From JADMJV01 sp964649085 (GTDB lineage Bacteria; Vulcanimicrobiota; Xenobia; Xenobiales; JADMJV01), in the NCBI GenBank assembly GCA_964649085.1, contig CAZYPN010000014.1:1-64000 (forward strand): 64,000 bases of DNA, in the 5' to 3' direction. A program made the position numbers and the translations under genes. Positions 23,659 to 31,975 of this stretch are shown here, one piece after another; the stretch's first letter is position 1; every line of letters begins with the position of its first letter. The notes under the pieces are model-generated. The model saw nothing but the letters and a program-made list of their open reading frames with translations. It did no database searches and was not told the origin of the DNA.

Positions 23659-24131
23659 TCCAGCTTGAGGTCGCGATACCACACGGTTTGCACCAGATCG
23701 TCGCCGTCTCCGACAAGGCCGTTGGCCCCGGCACTGCGCAGCCAGAATCCCTGCCAGTCGTGCTCAAAACGGTAAGGGCGTCCCCAATAGTCATAGCCCG
23801 GTGGGTTCGGGTTGGCTTTGGAGGGACGGTCGCGCAAAAAACCGTCGGGCGAGGGGGGCAAGCTGGCGTGAGTGAGATAATAGCGACGCAGTTCGCGCAT
23901 CATCATCGTCATTTCCAGGCCCGTCTTCATCTGCAACACCTGGTTGTCGATCCAGAGTTTGAATGGCCGATGCAGAGTGGCCAGAGCGATCAGTGCGAAC
24001 AGGGCCACGGCCAGGCTGACCCAGCGCCAGATTTTCCAACGTAAGTGAGGAAATCGAACACGGATCTTCTTGGGTTTGGGCACCGGTCCCGCCACCCAGT
24101 CTCGGCGATATTCCTCAATGCGATCGATCAT
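23655..24131 (-). CDS. Membrane protein with GspG-like C-terminal domain
   Basis: The start is uncertain. The ATG at 24131 gives MIDRIEEYRRDW and 158 residues, while an ATG at 24239 would add 36 unremarkable ones. A Lys/Arg-rich segment (PKPKKIRVRFPHLRWKIW) precedes one membrane helix (WRWVSLAVALFALIALATL). The rest aligns by eye with the pseudopilin G fold: MMRELRRYYLTHASLPPSPD, YDYWGRPYRFEHDWQGFWLR and SAGANGLVGDGDDL, where the latter resembles the GspG calcium loop. There is no prepilin cleavage motif, so it is a GspG-like domain on an ordinary membrane anchor. Confidence 0.7.
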   Translation of the reverse strand: MIDRIEEYRRDWVAGPVPKPKKIRVRFPHLRWKIWRWVSLAVALFALIALATLHRPFKLWIDNQVLQMKTGLEMTMMMRELRRYYLTHASLPPSPDGFLRDRPSKANPNPPGYDYWGRPYRFEHDWQGFWLRSAGANGLVGDGDDLVQTVWYRDLKLD

Positions 24132-24288
24132 CGCCTTGATTTTCTCTGCCTCCGGGCCGCCAATCCTGTGTTGACTGGCTCCAATTGGCAACAGGTTCTT
24201 TACCTGGTTCACAATTCGGCAACGCCATTCCCGGGACAACCGCCGCTTCAGGCTTTACTCTCAAGAAAGAGAGAAGGGAGGGTCGGCA

Positions 24289-26160
24289 GTGTTTCCAAAG
24301 TTTGCAAACAAAGGCCCCGCGTTGTCCTCGCGACCCTCCACTCCGGTCGCGTCGCCCTCGCGACTGGCGGCGCCCCCGATAGCTCCCAGCGCCACTCCTC
24401 TGGTTCGGCCCACGCCTGCCGCAGCGCCTGCGGCAACGGCGGCCCCAGCAGCGCCCGCAGCCCCCGCGGCCCCGGCAGCACCTGCGGCCCCCCCAGCACC
24501 TGCCACCCCCCCAGCCCGGCCAGCGGCTCCCCTGGCCCAGAACCTTCAGGCTGCTGTAGGTAAGCCCCCGGTTCGCGTGGCCGGACAGGGCTTTCCCTCC
24601 TTCGTTTCGGGCGCAGCGACCCCGAAACCCACTCCGCCCCCGGCGGCGACCTCGGCCGCCCACCTCAATCACCTGTCTCAGAGCTTGCGTTCGGCGCTCC
24701 CCACTCCGCCGCCCACTCAGAATCGTCCCCCCATGGCCCGGCCCGCAGCGACCCGTCCTGCGCCGGCGAACTTGCCCCCCGCAGTTGGAACCGGTGGGGT
24801 CAAAGGGATGCGGGCCCCGGCCCCTGCTCTGCAGCCGCAGGTCCCTGCCGCACCCAGCAAGGCCACTCTGGCTGCTCCTTCCAGGCTGGTTGCCCTGAAG
24901 AGCTTTCGCGATCGTCTACAGCGGGCCCAGGCCAGCGCTGCCCAGGCCCGCAACGCCGTAGTGCTGAAGCCGGCCGTGGGTCAGTCACAGCCTTCGACCC
25001 CCTCCAAGGCTCCCAACCTGCCAGCCTTTCCTCGCCCGGCCCACCGCAACGAACCACCGCGCCTGGAGTCGCCAGGCAGCGCCACCAAGTTGCTGGCCAT
25101 GCCAGCCTCCCGGCCCGAGCCCAAGCCCATGGCTGAAGCTCGACCCCAACTGGCGATGGTTCCTCCGCCCCGCCCGGAAAAGAGCGCAGCCCCTGCGCTG
25201 GCCTCGGCTACGTCCGCGCCGGCTCCGGTTTCGAAGGCCAAAGTTCAGGCCCAGGTTCCCAGTGCGGGGGCCCAGCCCGGCGCAGCGCAGACTACACCGA
25301 CTCCAGTCCCCACAGCTCGAGTCGAGGTGGTGAAGTCGGAAAAGCCGGCCGCTCCTGTTCCAGCCCGATCGCCCGAACCGTCGGTGCCCCAGGCAACTCC
25401 GTCGGTTCCGGCTTCGCCCTCGACGATCGCTGGAGCGACGATTACGGCGCGCGGCGACGACGCCATCAAGAGCGCCTCCGGTTCGGCAACGCGCAAGGAC
25501 CAGAAGGTTGCTGGCCTGGAAACAGCGGTTGCTCGACCCCTGCACCGCGAGGAGATGCTGCGCGAGATCGCCTCTCCCTGGACTCGCCCCCAGCCCACCC
25601 CGCTGGAGACCCAGACCTCCAGTCAGAGTCAAAGTGAGGGCGGATCGGGTGGGGGCGCCGGCGGTGGCGGCGGTCACCACCAGGGCGGATCGGGTGGGGG
25701 CTCCGAGGGTGGGGGCCGTGGTCAAAGTGGTGAAGAGATCCAGCTTGAACTCGACTGGCTGGGCGGCGCTGACGATGCCCTCGCCTTTTCGGTCGAGCTG
25801 CGAGACCTGCAGTTTCGTCCCCGTAGCGGCCTGGAGTCGGAGCAAGAGTTGCCAACGACTCGTGCCCGTCGCAACGAGTCGGATGAGCAGGGCGAGCAGC
25901 AATCACCCCCGCGACGCCGTCGGCGTCAGTGGGAAGAGGAAGAAGAGGATCAGCAAGAGCCCGTCGACCAGAGCGACTGTGCTCCGGCACGGCTGATCTG
26001 TCGGCCAGACTCCGAGTTCGTGGCAGTAGCCCGTCACTGGCTCGCTCGGCCCGAGTTGCGTCATTTCACCCTGATCTGTCCCGGCGAGGTCTCGTCGATG
26101 GGAATCATTCGACTGCGCGACTTCCCTCCGTTCGAGTCAGGCCATCAGCGGGTTGGCTGA
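24289..26160 (+). CDS. Long Pro/Ala-rich low-complexity protein of unknown function
   Basis: The GTG at 24289 follows GGGAGGG by 7 nt and gives 623 residues. About 480 residues are Pro/Ala/Ser-rich and presumably disordered, with scattered KSFRDRLQRAQASAAQ. A Gly/His stretch (about 450-481, GGGAGGGGGHHQGGSGGG) follows, then an acidic-basic tract (RRNESDEQGEQQSPPRRRR) and a compact end of about 70 residues (CAPARLICRPDSEFVAVARH, FTLICPGEVSSMGIIRLRD). No signal peptide or membrane helix. Shadow frames on the opposite strand are Gly/Arg-rich and not convincing. Codon pattern and ribosome-binding site support this strand. It resembles scaffold or adaptor proteins in composition only. Confidence 0.65.
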   Translation: MFPKFANKGPALSSRPSTPVASPSRLAAPPIAPSATPLVRPTPAAAPAATAAPAAPAAPAAPAAPAAPPAPATPPARPAAPLAQNLQAAVGKPPVRVAGQGFPSFVSGAATPKPTPPPAATSAAHLNHLSQSLRSALPTPPPTQNRPPMARPAATRPAPANLPPAVGTGGVKGMRAPAPALQPQVPAAPSKATLAAPSRLVALKSFRDRLQRAQASAAQARNAVVLKPAVGQSQPSTPSKAPNLPAFPRPAHRNEPPRLESPGSATKLLAMPASRPEPKPMAEARPQLAMVPPPRPEKSAAPALASATSAPAPVSKAKVQAQVPSAGAQPGAAQTTPTPVPTARVEVVKSEKPAAPVPARSPEPSVPQATPSVPASPSTIAGATITARGDDAIKSASGSATRKDQKVAGLETAVARPLHREEMLREIASPWTRPQPTPLETQTSSQSQSEGGSGGGAGGGGGHHQGGSGGGSEGGGRGQSGEEIQLELDWLGGADDALAFSVELRDLQFRPRSGLESEQELPTTRARRNESDEQGEQQSPPRRRRRQWEEEEEDQQEPVDQSDCAPARLICRPDSEFVAVARHWLARPELRHFTLICPGEVSSMGIIRLRDFPPFESGHQRVG

Positions 26161-27014
26161 GGGGGAGGACAGGCGAGAACGGCGCAAAGCGAGGCGCGAG
26201 CTACCCTTTCCGTAACGCTGCCCAGCCAGCGATGGGCGTCGCTGTCGGGCCGGCCGGTTCGTCCCTGGGTCGACATCGCGATCAGGTCGCAGTGAAGGTC
26301 CTGGGCCCATTGCACAATGGCCTCCACCGGCTCACCGTGACAGACGACGATGTCGGGCTGGACACCGGGAATCTTCACTTCTCGAAGCGACACCGCCATC
26401 TGGTCGAGAAAGTGCTGGGTCACCTCGTTGCCAATCTCTTCGCCCAGAGTGTCAGGGCTGATTCCGCTGCATTGCAGCAGGGTTACTCGGGTGGCCTCGG
26501 TGAGCAAGGGCGTCACGCACTGCAGCGCTCGCCGCGAGGCCTCGGAGCCGTCCAGGGGCAGGAGAATGTGTTGAAAGCTGGCGATTGGAGCGGCGGGCGG
26601 CTTCACGATCAATACCGGACGCTGGCTGCGCCGCAGAACGCCTTCGGCAACGCTGCCGAGCAGCCAGCGCTCGGGCCCTTTGCGCCCGTGACTGGCCAGC
26701 ACGATCAGGTCACAGTCTTGCTCTTGGGCGAGTTGGGGTATGGCTTCTTGGGGGCGACCGACGGGCACCCGTGTCCGAGTGGTCAGTTCTTCAAAACGTG
26801 GTTGTTGCGATGCTAGATACTCCTGGGCCACGGCCATCGAGCTCTGTAGGAGCTTTTCCCGCAGCGAAGGCGGCAGCTCGGGCGCAATCGAGTGGGCCGG
26901 ATCGCAGGCACGAACCAGCAGGACTTCGCCCTGCCAGCGGCGGGCCAGATCCTGGGCCAGCGGAACGACCGATTCGGCCATGGGGGTGCCGTCCAGGCTG
27001 AGCAGTATCTTCAT
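26145..27014 (-). CDS. Tandem universal stress protein
   Basis: The 289-residue protein has two UspA domains. The first (MKILLSLDGTPMAESVVPLA) carries LIVLASHGRKGPERWLLGSV, the ATP-binding G-2x-G-9x-G(S/T) motif, and PVLIVKPP. The second (FQHILLPLDGSEASRRALQC) has IAMSTQGRTGRPDSDAHRW and LGSVTERVARASLCAVLACP, where the loop is longer. Tandem USPs bind ATP and act in survival under starvation or oxidative stress. It converges with the Pro/Ala-rich gene, overlapping by 16 nt, and has no clear operon partner. Confidence 0.92.
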   Translation of the reverse strand: MKILLSLDGTPMAESVVPLAQDLARRWQGEVLLVRACDPAHSIAPELPPSLREKLLQSSMAVAQEYLASQQPRFEELTTRTRVPVGRPQEAIPQLAQEQDCDLIVLASHGRKGPERWLLGSVAEGVLRRSQRPVLIVKPPAAPIASFQHILLPLDGSEASRRALQCVTPLLTEATRVTLLQCSGISPDTLGEEIGNEVTQHFLDQMAVSLREVKIPGVQPDIVVCHGEPVEAIVQWAQDLHCDLIAMSTQGRTGRPDSDAHRWLGSVTERVARASLCAVLACPPPQPTR

Positions 27015-27058
27015 GGCATCAGTCTAGGTTGACGCTCAGGGTCTGGCTCTGAGCCAGA

Positions 27059-28303
27059 TCATCCCGTCGTGGTAAAGAGCCTGCGGGGTAGGGCTGCATT
27101 GAATTTCAGCATGTCGCGAGAGAACTGTTGGCGTAGTTCGGCCTTCTCGTCGGGCGGCAGGAAGGCCGCCTCGACGGCGTTGCCGGCCACCTGCTGAAGT
27201 TCTTGCAGCGACATGCCGGTTTCGCGAGCCAGGTTGGTGAACTCGTCGGCCAGCGTGACGTCGAAGATGTGTCGGTCGTCGGTGTTGACGGTCACGGGAA
27301 TTCCCTGGTGATGATAGTGTTTCAGCGGGTATTGCTTGAGGTCGGGAGTAACGTTCAGCAGCTGGTTGCTGGTGGGGCACATTTCCAGGACGATGCCCTT
27401 TTGTTGCACCTCCGCCTGGAGCACCGGATCCTCGTGCAGACGAACTCCGTGGCCGATGCGCTGGGCTCCACAGTCTTCGATGGCCTGCCGAATGCTTTCG
27501 GGTCCTACCGCTTCCCCCGCATGAATCGTAATGTTGAGGCCGTTCTCGCGGGCGTAGGCGAAAACTTCCCTGAATTTCGAGGCGGGATGATGCACTTCAT
27601 CGCCGGCCAGGTCCAACCCCACCACGCCCTGGTTTTTGCGAGCGACGGCTGCGCGAGCGATGTCCATCGCCGACTCCACCGGGTAGGAGCGGTTGATGGA
27701 AACGATCAGTCTGGCCTCGACGCCCAGCTCGCGCGACGCCTGTTGCATACCGGCAAGCACGCTGTCGATCACCTGATCGACGCTGACTTTCTCGAGGTTT
27801 TTCCGAGGATTGATGCGCAGCTCTGTGTAGCTGATGTTCTCTCGGGCGTTGTCTTCAATACACTCATAGGCAAGACGCTGCAGTGTGGACGGATGATCGA
27901 AAACAAAGCGGAAGTGGTCGAACTTCTTCAGGAAGGCGAGCAGGTCTTCGCCCGGTCGCATGCCGATTTTTTCCTTCAGCTCCTCTACGGTCTGGGCCGG
28001 CAGGGGCAGCTGGTGTTGTTCGGCGATGTCCAGAATCGTTTCGGGCCGCACGGCGCCCTCCACATGGGTGTGTAGCTCGGCCTTGGGCATGTCCAACATC
28101 AGGCCGCGAAACTGGCTCTCGCTGACGTAGATTGCATTTGGGTCGGCTGGCGTTGCCGTGGCTGCGGGGCGAATCTTAATCGGGCGCCACTCGGGCAACT
28201 GGATTCCCTTTTCCAGCGTGTCTTTGGGTTGGGCCGGGGCCGCCGCTGGACGCAAGCCGCCCGGTGTTGGAGCCGACCGTTGGGGCGAAGGCAGGATGTG
28301 CAT
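27059..28303 (-). CDS. Adenosine deaminase family protein
   Basis: This 414-residue metal-dependent deaminase converts adenosine or a related nucleoside to the inosine form. Motifs are PKAELHTHVEGAVRPETI (His78, His80 metal ligands), TIHAGEAVGPESI (His, catalytic Glu), RIGHGVRLHEDP and NTDDRHIFDVTLADEF (metal Asp pair). The N-terminal 70 residues (PTPGGLRPAAAPAQPKDTLE) are an extra Pro/Ala-rich segment absent from typical enzymes of about 330-350 residues, of unknown purpose. A later start could exist but the segment has no strong internal initiation site. No purine gene neighbours it. Confidence 0.92.
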   Translation of the reverse strand: MHILPSPQRSAPTPGGLRPAAAPAQPKDTLEKGIQLPEWRPIKIRPAATATPADPNAIYVSESQFRGLMLDMPKAELHTHVEGAVRPETILDIAEQHQLPLPAQTVEELKEKIGMRPGEDLLAFLKKFDHFRFVFDHPSTLQRLAYECIEDNARENISYTELRINPRKNLEKVSVDQVIDSVLAGMQQASRELGVEARLIVSINRSYPVESAMDIARAAVARKNQGVVGLDLAGDEVHHPASKFREVFAYARENGLNITIHAGEAVGPESIRQAIEDCGAQRIGHGVRLHEDPVLQAEVQQKGIVLEMCPTSNQLLNVTPDLKQYPLKHYHHQGIPVTVNTDDRHIFDVTLADEFTNLARETGMSLQELQQVAGNAVEAAFLPPDEKAELRQQFSRDMLKFNAALPRRLFTTTG

Positions 28304-28337
28304 GCCTGTAGCCTAACCTGAGTTGCTGAAAGAAGCC

Positions 28338-28598
28338 TTAACGGCGGCTATACTCCAAATAGCTCAGCAAAGCGCCGAGCAGCACCAGACCCACGCCCAC
28401 CACCAGCCACACCATGGCCTTGACGGTGCCCCCCGAGGCGATCAGTTCCGGGTTGGCATTCAGGTCGACCCGATGCTGACTCCAAAAGGCACGAAACAGG
28501 TTGACGGCCATCAATAGCAGACCGGCAACGGCGATCAGGCAACCGGGCCGAAGCAGGTCTTTCCAGCCAAAACGGGCTCCCGGGTTGAGCTCTTGCAT
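28338..28598 (-). CDS. Small two-helix membrane protein
   Basis: The 86-residue product has two hydrophobic segments: residues 18-37 (PGCLIAVAGLLLMAVNLF) and about 60-82 (AMVWLVVGVGLVLLGALLSY). A polar loop separates them (SQHRVDLNANPELIASGGTV). It ends with a basic SRR. No family is recognised. It sits between the adenosine deaminase and the SRPBCC gene, on the deaminase strand with a 34-nt gap. Function unknown. Confidence 0.6.
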   Translation of the reverse strand: MQELNPGARFGWKDLLRPGCLIAVAGLLLMAVNLFRAFWSQHRVDLNANPELIASGGTVKAMVWLVVGVGLVLLGALLSYLEYSRR

Positions 28599-28668
28599 AC
28601 CGGAGAGTTCTGGCTCATTTCTCCGGGACCTTCGAGGACCGCCCTGGTGAACTAGAGAAGAACGCAGC

Positions 28669-29481
28669 GTGTGGCTCGATGAGACTCCGGTAGTTCGACG
28701 TTCTATCGAAACGGTGGCCTACCCAGAACAGGTGTGGGAAGCCCTGACCGATACCGAACTGCTGGGGCATTGGATGGCCGACCGCGCCACCGGTTGGCCG
28801 GCCGTGGGAGGAACCCTATCCTGGACCTGGGAGCGTTTCGGACTGACCCTGGACTACAAGGTTGCCGAGGTTAAGGTGTGTCAGCGGTTGGTGCTGAAAA
28901 CGCCCATGGGCAATGGCATGCAGACGGTTACCTTCGAACTGCGACGCCATGGTGGCTCCACCTGGGTGGACGTCACCGACGCTCCCCCTCCCTTTACCCC
29001 GCCCAATCCGCACAGTTCGGCCGATTCCACCTGGCAAATGTCGCTGGCGGTGTTGAAGCTCTATGTTGAGCGCTATTTTCGCCGCGCTCGCAACAACTTC
29101 ATGGTGGTGGCTCGAGCTTCGTTCACCTTTCCCGAGGTGGTTGCGGCCTATGCCACCCCCGAGGGTCTGTGCCAGTGGTTGGCAGCAAAGGTGGAAGTGT
29201 GGCCCGCCACGCCCTCGCCCGTGGGCCAGCCCTACCGCTTGCTGCGAGCCGACGGTGGCACGATGTCGGGTCAGGTGCTGGCCGTTACCAGCAGCGAAGC
29301 CGTCCTGGGCTGGGACGAGATCGACGGCTTCCTGGAGCTCAAATCCTTCTCTCTGGGGCCGGGCAATCAGATGTTGGCCCTGCGCGGTTCCAGTTACTCG
29401 CCTGCCCGCCACGATGCGGCTCAGTTGGAGGAGCTGCTCAAGCCCTTGTTGATTCAACTGGCAGAGTATTTGGAAAGTTAA
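28669..29481 (+). CDS. Tandem SRPBCC (AHSA1-like) domain protein
   Basis: The GTG at 28669 gives 270 residues. The first SRPBCC copy has VRRSIETVAYPEQVWEALTD, LLGHWMADRATGWPAVGGTL and LKTPMGNGMQTVTFELRRHG with an invariant Trp. The second, shorter copy has RASFTFPEVVAAYATPEGL, CQWLAAKVEVWPATPS and the C-terminal helix LLKPLLIQLAEYLES. AHSA1-like proteins bind hydrophobic ligands or chaperones, and the ligand here is unknown. A soluble, cytosolic protein with no clear operon partner. Confidence 0.8.
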   Translation: MWLDETPVVRRSIETVAYPEQVWEALTDTELLGHWMADRATGWPAVGGTLSWTWERFGLTLDYKVAEVKVCQRLVLKTPMGNGMQTVTFELRRHGGSTWVDVTDAPPPFTPPNPHSSADSTWQMSLAVLKLYVERYFRRARNNFMVVARASFTFPEVVAAYATPEGLCQWLAAKVEVWPATPSPVGQPYRLLRADGGTMSGQVLAVTSSEAVLGWDEIDGFLELKSFSLGPGNQMLALRGSSYSPARHDAAQLEELLKPLLIQLAEYLES

Positions 29482-29558
29482 GAGATTCCAACAGGTGTTG
29501 CAATTTTGTTACCGTCCCGCATATGCTCATGTCCACTCGATGGAGGAGGTTCTTGTCC

Positions 29559-30701
29559 GTGGCATTTTCGGTCAACCCCAATGCAGGTAGCGTCCCAGCT
29601 TACCCCCCCGCGCTGAAGTCGACGACGCCGAATCCCCCGGCGGCTTCGCCTGCCCCCTCCGACCAGGTGCAGATTTCGGCCCAGCCGGCCAATGCCCCGC
29701 CTCCAGCCCCTCAGAAGGTCCAGTTCGCAAACGGGCTGCAGCTCCAGCGGTTCGAAACTCAGGGTCAGCTCACGGCCCTGTATGCCAGCATTCCGGCCGT
29801 GCCCGGGCTGGTTCAGAAGCCCATTTTGCTGAGCCTTTCGGTGGCAGCAGCCCCGACCAATACGGGCGCTCAGTTTTTGCAGGCCGACGCCTACGAGGTG
29901 GGCGCCGATGGCAAAGTGCTTCGGGATGCTCAGGGTCAGCCTCAGAAGCTGCCTGTCACCGTATTTTCCGACGGCCGGGCCTATGTGCAGAGCTCCGACG
30001 ACCCCAATGCACCGCTGGTGATGCTCGATTCCGATGGCAGCTTTGGGGCTTCCACGCCAGCCCGCTTGAATGTGGCTGGCGACGAACAGGGCGTTCAGGG
30101 TTATTCGCGCGAGCAGAGCGAGTTTATCAAGCCTGACGGCAGCAAGGGCATTCGCCTCAACGAGCAGGTCGGGGCTTTCGCTCAGGCCTCCGGATTCACC
30201 GTCAATAACATTCTCAAGCAATTCGGCAAAGGCAGCGAAGTGAGCCGGGTGGTGAACTACACCGAGATTCAGGAAAACAAGCCGGCCACAACCGGTGGAG
30301 TGATGGGTGTCATCCATTCTCAGCCGAGTCTGGTGTCGCAGGACGTCTCCTTCGAACAGGGGGTGGGCAAGAACTGGCCCCAGATGGAGTTGCAGAAGGG
30401 CTGGGACTTTAAGTTCAAGCAGACGATGTCGCAAGACACCCGCCAGCGTCCAATGCGCGACGATGGCCACCAGATCGAGCTGGGAGTCGAGTCCACCACC
30501 AAGAAGCTCTTCAACAGCTTTGTCACCGGCAGCTCCGGTCTGGGCTTGAACAAATGGTTCAGCAAGCAGGAAGTCATTCGCTTCGTACCCTTGTCGCGGC
30601 AGGGGAACACACCGCCCCAGCAGCCCGTCGCCGAGGCGCCACCTGTGGCCAGCGAGCCGCCGAAACCGGCTGCGCCTCCACCCCTTCCCGAAGGTTTCTA
30701 A
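29559..30701 (+). CDS. Conserved-looking hypothetical protein with disordered ends
   Basis: The GTG at 29559 lies 8 nt after GGAGGAGGT and is preferred over ATGs at 29523 and 29529, which have no such site. The 380-residue product begins MAFSVNPNAGSVPAYPP and is Pro/Ala-rich for about 50 residues. A globular middle follows (LQLQRFETQGQLTALYASIP, ADAYEVGADGKVLRDAQGQP, SGFTVNNILKQFGKGSEVS) with KFKQTMSQDTRQRPMRDDGH. It ends with a Pro-rich tail (PPKPAAPPPLPEGF). No signal peptide. No family recognised. Confidence 0.7.
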   Translation: MAFSVNPNAGSVPAYPPALKSTTPNPPAASPAPSDQVQISAQPANAPPPAPQKVQFANGLQLQRFETQGQLTALYASIPAVPGLVQKPILLSLSVAAAPTNTGAQFLQADAYEVGADGKVLRDAQGQPQKLPVTVFSDGRAYVQSSDDPNAPLVMLDSDGSFGASTPARLNVAGDEQGVQGYSREQSEFIKPDGSKGIRLNEQVGAFAQASGFTVNNILKQFGKGSEVSRVVNYTEIQENKPATTGGVMGVIHSQPSLVSQDVSFEQGVGKNWPQMELQKGWDFKFKQTMSQDTRQRPMRDDGHQIELGVESTTKKLFNSFVTGSSGLGLNKWFSKQEVIRFVPLSRQGNTPPQQPVAEAPPVASEPPKPAAPPPLPEGF

Positions 30702-30724
30702 GCCCCATACAAGAAACGCCAGCA

Positions 30725-31975
30725 ATGGAGTTTCTACCCGAAATGAGAGAAGCCCAGCGCCGCTGGGCTTTTTTGTCGGTTCGCGAGCGAATGGACTGGC
30801 TGCCGCGTTTCCGTCATCTGGTCTGTTGCCAGCGTTCCCAATGGGTTTCCGAGTTGGCCGAGTTGCGATTGGTGGACGAATTCGAAACGCTCGTTTCTGA
30901 GGTTCTTCCCCTGCTCGACGGTGCTCGCTGGCTGGAACAGTGTGCCGTCCGCACTCTGGCGCCTCGCAAGTCTTCCCAGCGCTTTACGCCCGGTTGGATG
31001 ATGGGGCATCGACTGGAGGTGCAGCGACGTCCTTGGGGCGTGGTGATGATCCTGGCCCCTGCCAACTATCCCCTGTTCCTGGCCGGAATCCAGAGTCTTC
31101 AGGCGCTGGTGGCAGGCAATGCCGTGGTGCTCAAGCCGGCCGTCGGTCGCGAGGCCCCTGCGCTTCGCCTGCAGCACGCGCTGGAGCAGTCGGGTTTGCC
31201 CAAGGGCCTGTTCCAGGTCGTGCCCAGTCGACTCTCGGTGGTGTCCGAGTTGCTCGAGGCCGGCATCGATTTCGCCATTCTCACCGGTTCGGAGCAAACC
31301 GGTCAGAGCGTCCTGCCTCGCTGCGCTCAGAAATTGGTGCCCACCGTGGCCGAACTGTCGGGCCGCGACCTGGTGGTGGTGGCCCCCGATGGCGACCTGT
31401 CTCTGGCCCTCGTAGCCACCAGCTGGGGGCAGAAGCTGAATCGAGGCCAGACCTGCATGGTGCCCCAGCGGCTCTGGTTGCCCGAGAGCAGAATGGGCGA
31501 ACTTCCCCAGCTTGCTATGGAAGTTCGGGGCTATCAGAACCCCGAAGAACTTCGCGGTTGGCTCGAGTCTGAAGCCTGGGGTCTGGGGGTAAGCCTTTTC
31601 GCCGGCGAAGAGTGGACTCGCTCCATCGTTCCCTGGTGTCGCAGCGGATTTGTCACCGTCAATGACGTCATCGCCCCAACTGCAGATCCTTCTGCGCCCT
31701 TCGGGGGTCGGGGGCGGTCGGGCTATGGCGTGACGCGAGGCGCCGAAGGTTTGCTGGCGCTGACCTATCCGCAATCGATTTTTCACAATCGTGGTCCGCG
31801 TTTTCACCTGATGCCGACCAGCGGCCGCGAGCACGCCTTCATGGATGCCTATGCTGCGGTTCGTCACGGCCGTGGCCTGGAGCGTGCCCGGGCCTCATTA
31901 AAGTTGACCTGGGCCTGGATTCGCCTGGTTGTGCGACAGGCGATGGATGGGCGAAAGAAGAAGCATAGCCTGTAA
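30725..31975 (+). CDS. Aldehyde dehydrogenase family protein
   Basis: The product is 416 residues if the ATG at 30725 is used; its ribosome-binding site is poor. MREAQRRWAFLSVRERMDWL is the ALDH N-terminal helix. PWGVVMILAPANYPLFLAGI and NAVVLKPAVGREAPALRL form the NAD-binding core. TGSEQTGQSVLPRC, VAELSGRDLVVVAPDGDL (catalytic Glu region) and LNRGQTCMVPQRLWL (catalytic Cys near 242) follow, then FGGRGRSGYGVTRGAEGLL. Length is short of the usual 450-500 residues. The substrate is unknown. A 9-bp hairpin with six T lies within codons 9-17. The downstream PilZ gene abuts the stop, so they form an operon. Confidence 0.82.
   Translation: MEFLPEMREAQRRWAFLSVRERMDWLPRFRHLVCCQRSQWVSELAELRLVDEFETLVSEVLPLLDGARWLEQCAVRTLAPRKSSQRFTPGWMMGHRLEVQRRPWGVVMILAPANYPLFLAGIQSLQALVAGNAVVLKPAVGREAPALRLQHALEQSGLPKGLFQVVPSRLSVVSELLEAGIDFAILTGSEQTGQSVLPRCAQKLVPTVAELSGRDLVVVAPDGDLSLALVATSWGQKLNRGQTCMVPQRLWLPESRMGELPQLAMEVRGYQNPEELRGWLESEAWGLGVSLFAGEEWTRSIVPWCRSGFVTVNDVIAPTADPSAPFGGRGRSGYGVTRGAEGLLALTYPQSIFHNRGPRFHLMPTSGREHAFMDAYAAVRHGRGLERARASLKLTWAWIRLVVRQAMDGRKKKHSL
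30750..30774 (+). terminator. Terminator-like hairpin inside the aldehyde dehydrogenase 5' end
   Basis: AAGCCCAGC (30750-30758) pairs perfectly with GCTGGGCTT (30762-30770) around the loop GCC, followed by TTTT (30771-30774) making a six-T run from 30769. It is 49 nt after the previous gene's stop, so it could end that transcript, yet it also codes for conserved N-terminal residues of the aldehyde dehydrogenase. Its role may be attenuation. Confidence 0.5.

Noticed and set aside
24115..25902. Gly/Arg-rich reading frames opposite the Pro/Ala-rich gene
   Set aside because: They mirror the GC-rich Pro/Ala codons of the + strand gene; the + strand has the better ribosome site and a plausible C-terminal domain.
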